From Rhytidiadelphus loreus (taxonomy: Eukaryota > Streptophyta > Bryopsida > Hypnales > Hylocomiaceae), in NCBI GenBank assembly GCA_947034895.1, contig OX344765.1, forward strand, positions 26,975,001 through 27,039,000: a stretch of DNA of 64,000 bases. Reading direction: 5' to 3'. Position numbers and translations under genes: made by a program. This document shows, piece after piece, positions 1 through 12,136 of the stretch. A model generated the notes under the pieces. The model saw only the letters and a list, made by a program, of their open reading frames with translations. It ran no database searches and had not been told where the DNA came from. The stretch's first letter is position 1; the number at the start of each line of letters is the position of its first letter.

Positions 1-2144
1 TGAGCTCATACCGTGGGTCGTCTCCAAGACGCTCAGGTGGAAGCAAAAGCATAAAATTTCGAAATTGGCCATAAGCAATCGAACCCTCTGTGTCGACATT
101 CAAGAACTTCATCATAGCAGCAGCGTTACCATCCGTTGCAGGCAGACCCGCATTCTTCAAGGAAACCAGAACCTGATTCTTCTGCAGAGTACCGGAATGA
201 CTTAAACTCAACATGGTGTAAGCCCTAAGCATCTGTGGCTCCTTCTGTTCCATCAGCATATGAAACTCGCTCCAGCCGATAGATTTCGCAAACCAGTGCT
301 TGCGAGTCCGTCGCATGAACTCCCTGGCATAACGTTGAGGCAATCTCCGCTTCTTCATGGCTACTTCGAGGTCATCTAGCGTCACCTGTCCATCTCTATC
401 CCGGTCCAACTCGTCGAATAACCTTTTACCTACAAAGGTAATCACATTGAATTCACAAGCATGAGTTAAATTCACATTCAATTCAATCACATTCAATTCA
501 TAAGCAGCTACTCATTCCAGTAAAATGGACCTGTCTTAACCTACTTGCACACAAAAGAGTACATTCCGCTTCCCCTATTCTCATTATATTCTTGAATTCA
601 AGCTCCTAATAACCCCCGATACTTCAAGGGAGAATCCAGGTATCCAAGAGTCCGTGATCCTTTAGCATTAACTTTCGTTAATGCACTTCTATCGAGTTCA
701 ACATTTGAAAGAAAAGTCAGGGACTCATGGGTAGTCACGGTTCAAAAGTTGCAGAGTCTTGGAGCACGAGCCAGTGATTTGGGGTCTTATTACTAAGTTA
801 TCAGTCAGCTCAGGCGTTGAATTTGTTGGTCTTTAGTTCTACAATAAGCGTACACACTCAACACTACTTAAGAATATTACGCTTACCTTCTGCTTCCGTG
901 TATCTAAAAAAATCCTGGACTGATGTGAGTTTCTTCTTGTCCGGGTAATCTGGTGAGCTTCTTGTCATGCTAGAAACCCGGTCCACGATTTCCTGCACAC
1001 CTTCCTTCACGCCAAGGGTGGCTAACGACGATCGCAGCACGTCCATATTGGGCAGCTTCCCCTGAATTTGCTGAATTTGCTGTAAACCTGAATTTTTCAC
1101 TTTCTCAATCTGCAAACCCGAATTTTTTACTTTTTCAATTTGTAAACCTGGATTCTGCGGTTTCTCAATCAAAGTAGTCGCCTCAACTACATCTTCTGCT
1201 CCAGGGACAACAATGGCACCACCTAGGTCGTCTGGCTCTCCTTGCAGCCTAGCAAACCCTAAAGTGGATAACGGGGAGGACCGCAGCCTCTTCGTCCCAT
1301 TGTGAACTAAACTCTCTAATGTCGGTGCCCTACACTGCATGAAATTGGCGAGTGAAAACCCTAAGAACGGTCGTTTGGCGGCTTTCCGGTGGCCTTCTTC
1401 TTCACGATGACCGCAGGTACACATGAAGCGGCTCCTTTTGCGGTCACATTTCGGTGGCGGAATATTCGCTCTTGTAAAGCGCTGGGAGAGAAACCCTAGC
1501 ACAGGAATTTGCGTCAATGGATGCAATTGCTCATTAACTGGTAGCACCATCTCTTTACGGCTGTTTTGATGCGGCTTCCGATTGGAATCATGCCCAAACA
1601 TCATCGACAGTACCATGATAGAAACATTCACAATTCCCTCAAAACCTGAATGGTCCACCTTTTCCTTGGCGCAGCAACAACTCCGAGAAGTCGCAGCACC
1701 AGAACTCGAAATTGAGAAACCCTGCAACCCTAAACCAAGAAATGGCCTTTTGCTTTCCAAGTGCCAGGACTCTTGGCGACAACTACAGGACGACGATTGC
1801 ATCCGTTCGTGGAGATCTACCCCGCCAAGCATTCCAGAATTCGGGAACGTCAGCCCGAAGAATGCTTTGGCGGGACTATTATTACTCAAATTGCTACAAC
1901 TGCAAGAAAACTCTCGACTCTCGCGCTCACCACAACGGAAAAACGTCAATACCCCCGGCGGCATTCCTTTCTTCAGCGCCGAAACGAAGGAATTCTGATT
2001 CAGCTGATTCTCGGGAGAATTAGGATTCGGCAACGAAGGCGGCTTCGGCATCCCCAATACCGCTAACGATTTCTGGACACTGTGACAATGGAGCGCCAGG
2101 ACGACTATCGGGTTCCACCCTCCAGCCTGCTCCTGTACCTCCAT
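1..2144 (-). CDS. EF-hand mitochondrial carrier-family protein (5' part, two exons, runs off the window)
   Basis: Exon 1 is 887-2144 (ATG at 2144) and exon 2 is 429 down to the left edge. The intron 430-886 has GT-AG ends and joins in phase (codon split G|GT). Exon 1 encodes a long, low-conservation N-terminal region with a short tandem repeat of the type IEKxxNxGLQ (three copies, coded about 1090-1180), then a segment ending FFRYTEAEG. Exon 2 continues with an EF-hand whose loop reads DRDRDGQVTLDD, and then LPxRYAREFMRRTR and FLNVDTEGSIAYGQF, which fit a second EF-hand-like unit. From memory this order matches the regulatory region of a plant EF-hand carrier family (Arabidopsis At4g11440-like); there the carrier repeats follow, and here they would lie beyond position 1. 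Calcium-regulated transport across an organelle membrane is inferred from family only. No operon-like neighbour; carA lies 10 kb away on the same strand. Confidence 0.75.
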
Positions 2145-2700
2145 GTCGGGTCCCGAATCCCCTCAATGCCACCCCCCTCCCACCACCAGATCGCACAACC
2201 TCGAAACCCCAAAACCTCAAAACCCCAAAAGCCGAAACCCTCCAAAACCCAAAACCCGCAAAATTCAACCAAATGTCAGAATCTCAACATGAAACTCAAT
2301 TCGCCACCGCCATTTCAAACTACGCCATTGTCAAGTTCGGGATCCATGCTGGGCAAACCCTAACTAGCGGCTACGTGGTCGAACTCCAGCTCCTGGCTCT
2401 CATCAGGGGATTCATCTCAGAGGCTCTAGAAAGAATTGCACCTACAATGCGAAAAGGTTATTGCAGAAAAGGAGAAATGGAGAAGAGAGGATTATGATCA
2501 TGTGATTGAGCAGACGATCGGCATGCGATTCACGAAGGGAAGAGGAGTGAAGGCCGGGTGGCATAAGGCCTGCAAGGTTGGCGTTATCCTCTTCCTCTGG
2601 CCCCGCTTTGATTCTCCGCATCCGGAGCGGGCACCCGTGCCCGTGGTCGCTAGACCCCGGTCTTAGAAGCCCCGCCAGTGGCGAAAGGGAAAATCATTGT
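2145..2700. promoter_or_regulatory. 5' flank of the EF-hand carrier gene, with telo-box-like motifs
   Basis: This stretch is richer in G+C than what follows. It holds a C/A-rich run at about 2203-2262 made of repeated AACCC-type units (GGGTTTTGGG when read in the direction of the gene) and one exact AAACCCTAA telo-box at 2355-2363. Telo-boxes are a known plant promoter/5'UTR motif, so this is a plausible promoter and 5'UTR for the minus-strand gene. Short plus-strand ORFs at 2273-2666 are not recognisable and change frame midway; I do not call a gene from them. Confidence 0.4.
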
Positions 2701-5299
2701 TGGGAATGATTGAAAAGCCTGCCTTTGCCCTGGAACTTGATCTCTGACATCATGGAGCACATTTTAATCATGTGATTTTTTATTTTCCTGATTAATTTTG
2801 TGGTTTTTAATTGTGACGGTACCGCATATGCCCTGTAGGCTTGTGTTGTGTGGAGAGCATTTAAATTGTGTGAAAATAAAAGGATCTGAAAATTTATCAC
2901 GTGAAAAAGAAAAAGAAAACAAACAAACTTGTTTTGAGTGTAGGTCAATTCTTTTTCCCATGTACGTAACTTGTTAGTTTTCTTAAAAGTACAAATTCAA
3001 ACAGGATCTTCATCATTTATCATGCCAACATACTACTTGTAAAAGAAAAAATAGTCTCTAGTTGAGTTATCAATCATATTATGATATGTTAAGATAAAAA
3101 AATTTGGAGAGGATTTGAATTGAGTGTATGCTTGGATTTGATGGGACATATATATTTATGTTTATCTATATTCACATGTCACATCAAACCATTACTAAGA
3201 CACTTGAACTCCCCAAAGTACAACGATAGAATCCGACTTTACCATTCTAGATTTGATGAAACATATGTGTCTGTCTTTGTATGCACATACTTCATGCATC
3301 AAGTCAAAATTCAAAAGAACATCCTAAATTCCCAATACTAGATGTTGAACTTCAATGGTATGACACCTTGAATATGACACTATTACACTAAGACACTTGA
3401 GTATCTTTGTACTAGAACGTTTGGACCTTCCAATGCTAGATTGGAACACTTGGACATCTCCATATTAGTACACTTGAGACCTACAATACCACCTACGATA
3501 CTTGAACATTAAGTCACTAAGACATTTGAAGGTCCAATAGAGTGAATGGTTACTTTGGCACTTACTATGAACATCTAACTGAAACTCTCTCATCGGATGC
3601 ATTTCACTTTCTTCCTTTGTAGATTTTAAAGTTGAATGAAGTTATTATCAACTTCTCACTTTTGTATATCTTATTCTGTACTTCCAAATACTTGAATTAA
3701 TTTGAAAGGTGAGTCAACAAAGTGCAATTAGTTTAGAATGACATTCAATTCACTCCATTGATTATTAATCCTTAGAGATATTTATTCTTAACATCAATTT
3801 TGCATATTAGGCAAGCTTTAATTCTTCTAATTTATTTATTTGAATATGGTCAAAAGAAAGCACCAAAAACCATGAGACACTCTTAGAGTGGTGTATCCAT
3901 GTATACATGGTTGAGTGGACCAAAGGTGGTGGAAGTCCATATCCGTAGAACTTGCTACAAGGCTGGCCAAGAGTATGACATAGTAGAACATGGCCTCTTA
4001 ACCCCTTTAGGATGTTAGCAAGTGTACGCTTTTGTATACTATGTCATAAAATACAGTCTGACTCACATTAAAGTCTGAAATCTGAAAATGTGATAGTGCA
4101 CAAGTTTCCATCAGTAGATTCATAATTTTATCCAAAATTTTGCACTTTTGTCTCACATCTCAAGACTTGAATTGAATTTCAGCAATTAATGAGAAGAATC
4201 ACATGTTGAAAAAAAGGAGAGAAGCAATGAGCCATCCACTTACATTTGCCCACCTCAAACCATACAACAAAACACATTAAAGCTCACTACACATTTAATG
4301 GAAAGCGAAAACATTGGAAAGCAGACCCAATTAAGGCAAGGCATATTGTATTGTATAAAAATTCGTAGGCCAGTTTGGGCTGCTAACATCCTAAAGGGAT
4401 TAATTGGCTGAGAATAAAATGTGTCATTCAAACCAACTTGTTCAAAATGGAGTCGATAGGCTTGTTCCTTGCTGTTGAACTGCTCAAAAACCATCTATCA
4501 CACTCATTGTAGGTGATGTTCACAAATATTGTACCACACACTTATCAATCTTGGCCGTCCATTTCTTGATTTGTAAATCTTGTGGTGGATATCAAAGCAA
4601 CCCACGCCAGCATTCATGGCTTTGTGCTTGTCACATTTCTTTTTTGAAGAGGTTCCGTTGTAAAGCAAGCTAGCCCAATCCATGTGCAATGCCACCACAT
4701 TGCAAGCTAAAGATGCTTGGACTTTAGTGTTTTTTAGTAATAGTTTAGGAATACTTTGAGTGTTTGTCAAAAGCATACTCTACGGAACTAAAAAAGGTGA
4801 AGCACGAGTCTCTATTGGAGAAGGACCCTAGCTTAGTGAAGAAGAAGGTAAAGGTCAATTTAAAGGAGCCCCATCTGGAGCTTGGGTCGACTTCTTGTAT
4901 ACATAACTACTAACAATTGCATTGAACAAATTGACACCATTGAAGCAAGGATATTTTGCTGAGAACTTTGGCTTATGTAACAAGGGTTTGATTCCAAGCG
5001 ACTTAAATATGGGATTCATCTAGAAGAATCAGACATAGAAGCATTATTTGGAATCAAGGTGAATTCCAATGGTTATGCTTGCTCATTGTTGGAAGATACC
5101 AACTTTATGGAAAAGGTGGAGAAGATATGGATGACCATCATCAACCCATGATTGTTTGAAATATGCAAATGATTAATGTTGTTGAAGTAAAGGATTTGGT
5201 GTATGAGTTGTGCCTAACAAAAAGACAAAATGGTGTCTTCATGTTGAGTAAATCCATTGTGATCAACTACGAGGATATAACCTAGAGCATGACGAGAAT
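2701..5299. other. AT-rich intergenic sequence, no recognisable gene
   Basis: No open frame with recognisable protein content. At 3350-3550 there is a loose run of CACTTGA/GACACTTGAG words at irregular spacing, which looks like a decayed simple repeat. The last few hundred bases may belong to the relic that follows but are too full of stops to align by eye. Confidence 0.4.
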
Positions 5300-6250
5300 T
5301 TTTTTTCCTAGAATGCTAGAGATGGTGGTTTGGAGAAGGACGTTGCGGCGGATGTCATCAAACTTGAAATGGAATGTTTAGATTCACAACCAAGTAGGAG
5401 TGTACAAATGATTGACAATGGGTTAGGGTTAGAGGTAAAGACAAGTCAACACTTAATGTCAATAGGAGAATGGTAGGAGTATTTGTTGTTGTTGAACAAT
5501 GAGGTCCTAACATTGGAGGGGCTTGTCAAGCGCCGTTGTAAAGAAAAAGACATGGCAAAGATTGAACTAGTAAAGTTGTCTACTCAATATGAGTATGGAT
5601 GATCTCTGTTTACTATTGTTGAGCTGTGACTTCAGACATTGGAGGGTGAATGTTGTAAAGAAGATGACAATTTTGTTGCATTGAAGGCAAAAGTACTTGA
5701 AAACGAAGGTGAGATTCGAGTTGTAGTGTTGCAAGTTGCAGATTTGAGAATGTCAAGTATAAGCACAAAGAGGGTTTATTGATCATATGCAAAGGATATT
5801 TGGTTCTAGAGAAACGGGATTTGAAAAAGCTACAAAGAAGAGTGAAGAAGTTGAACAAGCTATGGCAACACATCTTTAAAGCAGAAGTTGTAGAGGCGTT
5901 ATAAGATTGTGCTTACAACTCAATTGAGGGGTATGAAGGCAAACTACCAATGGCCACGTTGTTTTCTAGTGCCCTTACCGTTATTGTACCTTAATTGTGA
6001 CGAGGATTCTGTGGAAAAAGTGATAGTTGAAATAGCTCCTTGTCCATTTTGTACTAAAGATTTTGATCCTACATAAGACTATAAGTTTTCAAGTTGCCAA
6101 CATTCTTATCACTTCTTGTGTGCTTATTCTCATTTTTTGAGTTGTACAAAGTGTATGTTGAAGGATTGTCACAAGGAGATGCACAAAGATTGGTGGGTGA
6201 TGGCTAATATCAAGAAGTCAAATGTTGATAATGGAAAGGGAGCAACACTT
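5300..6250 (+). pseudogene. Decayed gene relic with coiled-coil-like segment and RING-H2-like zinc finger
   Basis: Reading the plus strand, coding-like sequence continues through many stops and a few frame changes. A stretch rich in Lys/Glu/Leu (about 5510-5730) resembles a coiled coil. Downstream, in the frame starting at 6002, the residues CPFC (6041-6052), then CQHSYHFLC and CTKC (ending about 6153) give the spacing C-x2-C ... C-x-H-x2-H-x2-C ... C-x2-C. That is the RING-H2 pattern, and a HKDWW motif follows. A stop codon (TAA, 6074-6076) lies inside the finger, so this copy cannot make the domain. The parent could be a host gene or a transposon-borne ORF; I do not recognise the family. 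Confidence 0.4.
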
Positions 6251-6551
6251 GAATTGTATAACAATGAATCTAATGATATTCCAAGGTACAAATTTAAGAG
6301 GTTAGTACACTTGCATCTTGATGCATTGAACCAAGATCATGTATTGGATTTAATTCTTTTGCATTTGTGATACTTGTAGTAGTGAGAATTCATTTTGTAG
6401 AAGTTTGATTTTGAATTGTACAATGTCCAAAGTCTTTGGGTCATAGAGTCAACAAGGTGTGATTGATTTTCACCTCAGTTAAATGTGACTTCATGGATTT
6501 TGGATAGGGCTATACTTAAAATTCAAGAAGGGTTTATAAACATCTATGTAT

Positions 6552-6990
6552 GAGTTACTGTATACCCGTCAAGGAGTCATAGGGCGTTAAAGAGAGTTCA
6601 CTTGGCTAATTGTAGATTGTTTTTGGTGTCCTTGAATGTTTATAAGTGTTATTGCATATCCTACAAGGAGTTATAGGGTATTATATAGAGTTCATTTGAA
6701 TGATAGTAGACTCTTTTTAGTGTCCTTGAATCTATACTAGAGTTATTGTATATCCTAAAGGTAGTTATAGGGTATTACAAAGATTTCATTTGAATGAATG
6801 TAGATTCTTCGTGGTGTCCTTGAATCTATACTAGAGTTACTATATACTTTGGAGGTAGACTTAAGGTGTTATAGGGAGTTCATTTGAATGAGTGTAGACT
6901 CTTTTTGGTATTATTGAATTATTGTATAGTCTAGAGGGAGTCACAAGATTTTCTTGAATGTCAATGTGGACTATAGGAGGCTTTATGAAC
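6552..6990. repeat. 94-bp tandem repeat, about 4.5 imperfect copies
   Basis: Unit starts of the form GAGTTAYTGTATAYC occur at 6552, 6646, 6740 and 6834, exactly 94 bp apart. A fifth, shortened unit starts near 6916. Each unit holds the landmarks AGTTATAGGGTRTTA, AGAGTTCATTTGAATGA and GGTGTCCTTGAAT in the same order. No coding frame runs through the array. Confidence 0.8.
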
Positions 6991-7201
6991 TATCCATAAG
7001 AGTCAATATTGAGTCTACTAGATAGGTGTTCCTAAATGTTTGTTTGTAATTGTCTATAGTGCTTTATATGTTGTCAATAGATTTTTCTAAGAATTGATGG
7101 GAAATTCTTAAAAGTATTTTATTGGTTTCAGATGTTCTTGTTGGGATTGTTAGAGGTTCTACATTGTAGTCTATTTTGTCCAAAAAATTCTATAAGAGTT
7201 C

Positions 7202-7354
7202 GACTACAAGAAAATGGGAGTACAAATGACTTGTCCACAATGACTATACTAACAACAATGACTACAAATTAGTCATTTTGCAGTCACTTTGAAGTCATTG
7301 TTGTTGGTGCAGTCATTGTGGACAAGTCATTTATATCCCCATTTTCTTGTAGTC
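7202..7354. mobile_element. CACTA-type foldback MITE (153 bp)
   Basis: The ends are GACTACAAGAAAATGGG and its near-perfect complement ending TTTTCTTGTAGTC. They match the plant CACTA terminus CACTACAAGAAAA except for the first base. The whole element folds back: ACAAATGACTTGTCCACAATGACT is mirrored near the other end, and AATGACT words recur as subterminal repeats. The same words occur in the 3.2-kb CACTA element at 23439-26619, so this is probably a deletion derivative of that family. The flanking trinucleotides are ttc and ttt, an imperfect 3-bp TSD. Confidence 0.75.
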
Positions 7355-8770
7355 TTTATAATCTGAAGTTTACTATTACAAATGCAAAATCAGTGAGAAC
7401 TTCAAGATCATTTTCAACGGTGGGGGTTCATTTGACCTATTCTAGTATAGTGAGTCTATTGATTGGACAAAACCTCCAACAATTGTGGGCATCGTAATGA
7501 TGGAAACAATAGAGGGTCTTAGAATCAATCTTCAAGGGCGTAAGTAGGTGGGTGGAAAAGATCTAGATCCAAAATGCATGGAGGAGGAGGGAGGCTCTTC
7601 GATCACCTAAGCATACAAGACAAATATATAAGAATCTCAATGTAAACACTACTAAGAAGGTGGTTCAAGAAGAGGAACCAAAGCATGTGGAGGGGAACCA
7701 AAGCATGTGGAGGGGAAGAAAAGCTCTCCATTAAAGTATAAGAGATAGATCCCTAAAAATTTCCAATGTTGATAATACCGAAGAGTTGGATATTGGGCCT
7801 TAAATGGATAAAAGTTGTAGCCTGGATTTCAATGAGGGAAGTGTAAAAAATCAAAGCTAGTGACCAATTGGAAGGGTCAGAATGTAGGATGGAAAGAAAG
7901 GAAGATTTCACATATCCTAAAAAATGCAGAAAATGAACAAAGAAAGCGACTCTTTAGACAGTTGAAGAGATGCTCCAAGGCAAAAAGTGGGGGATGACTA
8001 CAAGTTAGAGAGTCAGAAGGTGATGGTGCATGCAACAAGAGTGTCTCATTAGATGGAGGGTCTAGAAAGGAAAGGGATGACAATAGTGAAAGTAAGGTAG
8101 AAGAGGTTCAAAGTTCTATACAAACTAAAATCAAGAAAGCAGAGCAGCAAGGTGTGCAACAAGAAGACAAAGAGGCCCATGAAAGAAAGAATCAACCTCT
8201 CTACTAAGATACAACCTATACAAAGGTAGATTTGTTTTACTAAACAAACTAGGTACAATAGCCAGCGACCATCTAAATGGAATAGATAGAATTTTTAGAT
8301 CTAATGTTGAGGACACTTAGTACCATGTCAAGGGTCGAATAGAAGAATGTAATTTTTTTATACTCACAGTGATTTAATAGCAATTGAGAGACTCAATTTT
8401 CCAAGTCTATTAATTGTAGTATTCATTGTTCATTGTGTTTATTGTGTTGGTGTTTGTTTAGGCATTAAACCATTGACTCAACATATACTTGGATGAGCTA
8501 GCTAGGCCTTTATATAAATTGGTTTATTCTGCATATGCTCAAATTTATAAAAAAACAAAACTTATCTATTGCTGAAAGGTACAATCTGTTCATTTTGGTA
8601 CCTCAGTTTTTTTAATCCTTGATTGTATCCACTAACCTAGATTAAGGCTAGTCTCGTGTTTGATTAGTTTAATTGTAGTCTATAGTCTTAACCTTGTTAA
8701 TAAAGACAATACTTTAATGCAAGGGCGGGTGGAAGAAAAAAATATAAAGAAAAAAAAATAACAAATAATA
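7355..8770. other. Intergenic sequence without recognisable gene
   Basis: Only short unrelated frames are present. A small direct duplication of about 19 bp around GCATGTGGAGGGGAA occurs at 7683-7720. Nothing here could be assigned to a gene or a bounded element. Confidence 0.35.
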
Positions 8771-9200
8771 ATGAAACTAATAAGTGTGTACATAACACCC
8801 ACTTTTTAGTTTATTAAATTACTTGGTGCCCATTACCAAGGTACCAAGTTCTTTTATTTATGTCTAAAAAAAATAAATTTAAAAGATCAAAGGCATTTCA
8901 CATTCCATTTTTTTATTCCCTATTTTTTTCTATAAGCTTGTTACTACCCAAATACTTATTATAAAAATTAAAGAGAGAAGATATATGAAACTAATGAGCG
9001 TGCATATAACATCCACTTCTAAGTTATCATATTACCTAGTGCCCATTACCATGGTACTAAGTCCTTTTGTATATGACTAAAAAAGAAAAAGACAATTCTT
9101 TATAAAAGATTGTAAGCCTTTCATATTCCGTTTTTTCATTCCCTATTTTTTCCATAAGCTTGCTACTACCCATAAGCTTATGTAAAAAATGGACGTGGCA
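8771..9200. repeat. Diverged tandem duplication, period about 214 bp
   Basis: Two copies start with ATGAAACTAATRAGYGTG at 8771 and 8985. They share, in order, GTGCCCATTACCA, a run before CATTCCRTTTTTT, ATTCCCTATTTTTT and ATAAGCTTGYTACTACCCA. The copies differ by many substitutions and small indels, so the duplication is old. Non-coding. Confidence 0.7.
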
Positions 9201-9218
9201 TCATGTAACAATACTATC

Positions 9219-9268
9219 TATGAGTTTAGGATTTAGGGTATAGGATTAGGGTATAGGGTTTAGGATTT
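9219..9268 (+). repeat. Interstitial telomere-like tract (degenerate TTTAGGG)
   Basis: About seven consecutive degenerate TTTAGGG units occur here, including TTTAGGATTTAGGG, ATTAGGG and TATAGGGTTTAGG. TTTAGGG is the common land-plant telomere unit. The tract is short and internal, directly after the 214-bp duplication. Confidence 0.6.
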
Positions 9269-9539
9269 GAGGCATTTTTTTTGTTAATATTTTACCTTTT
9301 TATGATATATTTTAAATCATTTACTTCTTTTTCTATATATTGAATAGAATATTCATGATATGAACTAAAGCTTTGACTTTATTGTTTTGAATTTCTCATT
9401 TTGTATATATTCTCATAAGGCCCTAATTACATTCAATGTAAGCAATACAAAAACAAGCCAAATTTTTCTTCAACAATTTGTTAACATCCATGATATCTAT
9501 TGATTGGACAAAATGCACCTCTCTACATCTTTTGATGGA

Positions 9540-10805
9540 ATCACAATTAAATGTAGTCTCCTTGTCAACATTGTCTTTGAGAATGTGCTAGAAAGTTCGA
9601 TGCACTGGTCTCCTATCACCATACATAGTTCTTGGCCTTTCATTGAGTTTGGCTCTCAAGAATTCTACAATAGTTTCAACATCTTCAAGGTGTGGACTAT
9701 GCACATTAAGTTGAGCAATTCATATGTAATGTTTAAGCACAACACCTACCCCATCATAGGCGCCTTTGCTATGTCCTAATCCGAAAAAGCTTGACATACA
9801 TGCACACGCATCAATAATTTCTAGATATTGACTTACAAAATACTATGGAATTTGGTTCTTAAATTGGCTTGTACAATCATCACTCCAAATCCAATGATTT
9901 CTAAGCCTAAACCCTCCTTCTATGACATTGTCCCAGTGTAGCATTAGACAATGTTGGACGAAGTAGCTATCATGCTTCTTGTCAACACTAATGTAGAAAT
10001 GGTACTGCATTATATTCCTAATACTATCATCATTAGGGTCAGGCTTTGGATTTCTTACCCACGTAATATGGACCCAAATGGTGATCCGATAGTTATGCCA
10101 ATGCATTAACTGCACTTCGTTTTGGACCTCAAAGAAGAAGTTTCAGTATAATCAATCATGGATACTATAATATTGGTAGGAAATATTGCAAGATAATTTA
10201 AAATTGTTCATTTTTCTACTTTGCAATAAATGTATAACACATAAATTCTTGGAGTTTGGGTTTCAGATAACTTTCAAACTCATTCGAAGAGGTTTCTTTG
10301 TATACCAGCATTAGTTTGTTTTTTCCTTGTATTTTCTAGTTGTAATTGTTTCCATCGCAAATTGCTTCCATTTCACTTTATTACTAGAACTTTTGTCTTC
10401 TTTAATGGAGCATACATGAAAGAAGTCCACAGTACAATTTTCACATCCTCCAAAAATGCACTTCCTTTTATGCCATGGCATTGATCACTTTTGGGACACA
10501 AAATAGATTCAGCCATAGCTGTGACGCTAGAATAGGTGGTTTGTTGGGATACAACATCAACCCTCCTCATTTATAGATTTACACACCTCATGCTGACATT
10601 GGCAAGAATTTATAAAGTGCAGTGCACATAGAGCCCCTATGTAATTGAATCCTACCCTAAGTTCTTCCATTTCTACATGATAAACACAAAAACAAACATT
10701 TTGTTTGATTAATTTTCTTACAAAATATGGTTGGAATGAGTCAAAGATCCTCTTACCAACAACTACTTGGAGATTTGTAGCTTGAAATTGCGAGTAGAAC
10801 TCCAT
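9540..10805 (-). pseudogene. Relic of a DDE-like transposon protein
   Basis: Read on the minus strand from about 10805 to 9560, several frames together give a coherent but broken protein. Recognisable blocks are a middle segment HWHNYRITIWVH, then MQYHFYIS, FVQHC and WSDDCTSQFK (frame 9843-10115). Below 9780 follow GHSKGAYDGVGVVLK and AKLNERP. The paired motifs WSDGCxxQFK and GHGKGxxDGxGAxxK are ones I recall from a repetitive family found in many plant genomes, likely a DDE/RNase H-fold transposase; the exact family name is uncertain. Stops and frame changes show it is dead. In the first motif the usual Gly is Asp here. Confidence 0.5.
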
Positions 10806-12136
10806 CTACAGCCACACATTACACATTAAATTCTAAAAAAGAACTATAAACCTCCATACAAGTACCATCTATGCATTGTAAACATAAGTAGTACTGTAAA
10901 CAAACTATAGTATTGTATTATTTTGTATAACTACACTAAACTAACTAAAATGCTAAGTCTTCCAAAGATTACAGTTATATGTGTGAATTTCAATGGTATA
11001 ATAGAAGAAGTCATTGTTTTTTCTATCCATCACTAGACCATCTATAGAACTCATAGAGATGTCTTTAGTAATTCTAGAAATCAAGCAAAGACTCATCCTT
11101 GTGCTCATCCAAGGTGGACTCAACACACTCCAATATGGTTGTCACATCACACAACACCTCTTGCTAAATAACCTTGTCATGCTATTGAAAACTTTCATCT
11201 TGTCCTCCATGCTCTTCCCCAACACACACACGCTTTTCTTGTACCCAAGCAAACTGTTATTTCCTTTAAAGTCTAATCTTTTTTTGACTCTATCTCTTTT
11301 TCTACCCAAGGACAATCTTTCTCTTTCACCATGACCTAGATGCTTTATACCAACCTGCCTTGCCAAATCTCTTCCACTTCACAGCTATGCCTCAACAATA
11401 AGTGTCTAATTGTACTTTCTAAACCTTCACTCAATGATAATATTCCAATTGCATGCCAATCAAGAATGCCACCCTAAACTGTCTCTCAGGAACACCCCAA
11501 ACTGTAATACAACATACATAAACCCTTTAAGCTCATTGTGTTCATTGTACCATCACTTTGCCCATCTCTAATCTAAAAAACCACAAATTGAAATAGTGAA
11601 ATCCAACTTCACCATAGCCAAAAAACTTTGCACAAAGGAAGTGGAGACAATGATCCAAAGAGAGAGATGCATGACAGCACAGGGTAACATGGGAGGGCTC
11701 TATTTAGAACCCTAGATCGGGTCCCGTCAGAAATGCCTAGGGATATCATCCCCCATCTTTTTACCCTAAATCTGCTAAATACCAACGACAATTTTCAAAT
11801 GGAATGGAATTATATAATATAACTATTTGAGTTGTGCAGGAACAGCATCATACAAGTACTAAAGCTTAATCTCAGCATCTAACATGATCGTTCAAGCGGT
11901 GAATGTGATCATGAAAAATTAGAGCCTGTCCTTCGTTTTCAAAATTGGACGAATAGGTATACGCACGTTTTCTCTTATTGCTATCTCCTTTTCTTCAGTC
12001 ACTACCTAAATACTACCCCACTCAAACAGGGGAAAGTTACCAGCTGAAAGTTACACCTCTCCTTTTGATAGAACTAGCCTCTTAAGAGGGCCGATATTCT
12101 GCCCAATTTCTCATTTTGGCACAAAAGTGCTTCGTT
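10806..12136. other. Intergenic region downstream of carA
   Basis: No gene recognised. It includes the presumed 3'UTR of carA directly left of 12137 on the minus strand. Short frames at 11014-11366 on both strands overlap each other and have low-complexity Leu/Phe content, so I treat them as chance ORFs. Confidence 0.35.

Noticed and set aside
1582..2066. Three plus-strand ORFs opposite the EF-hand carrier exon 1
   Set aside because: They are shadows of the minus-strand exon, mutually overlapping, with no recognisable product.
2273..2666. Possible small plus-strand gene upstream of the carrier gene
   Set aside because: Two overlapping frames would need a frameshift and match nothing known; it more likely belongs to the promoter/5'UTR of the minus-strand gene.
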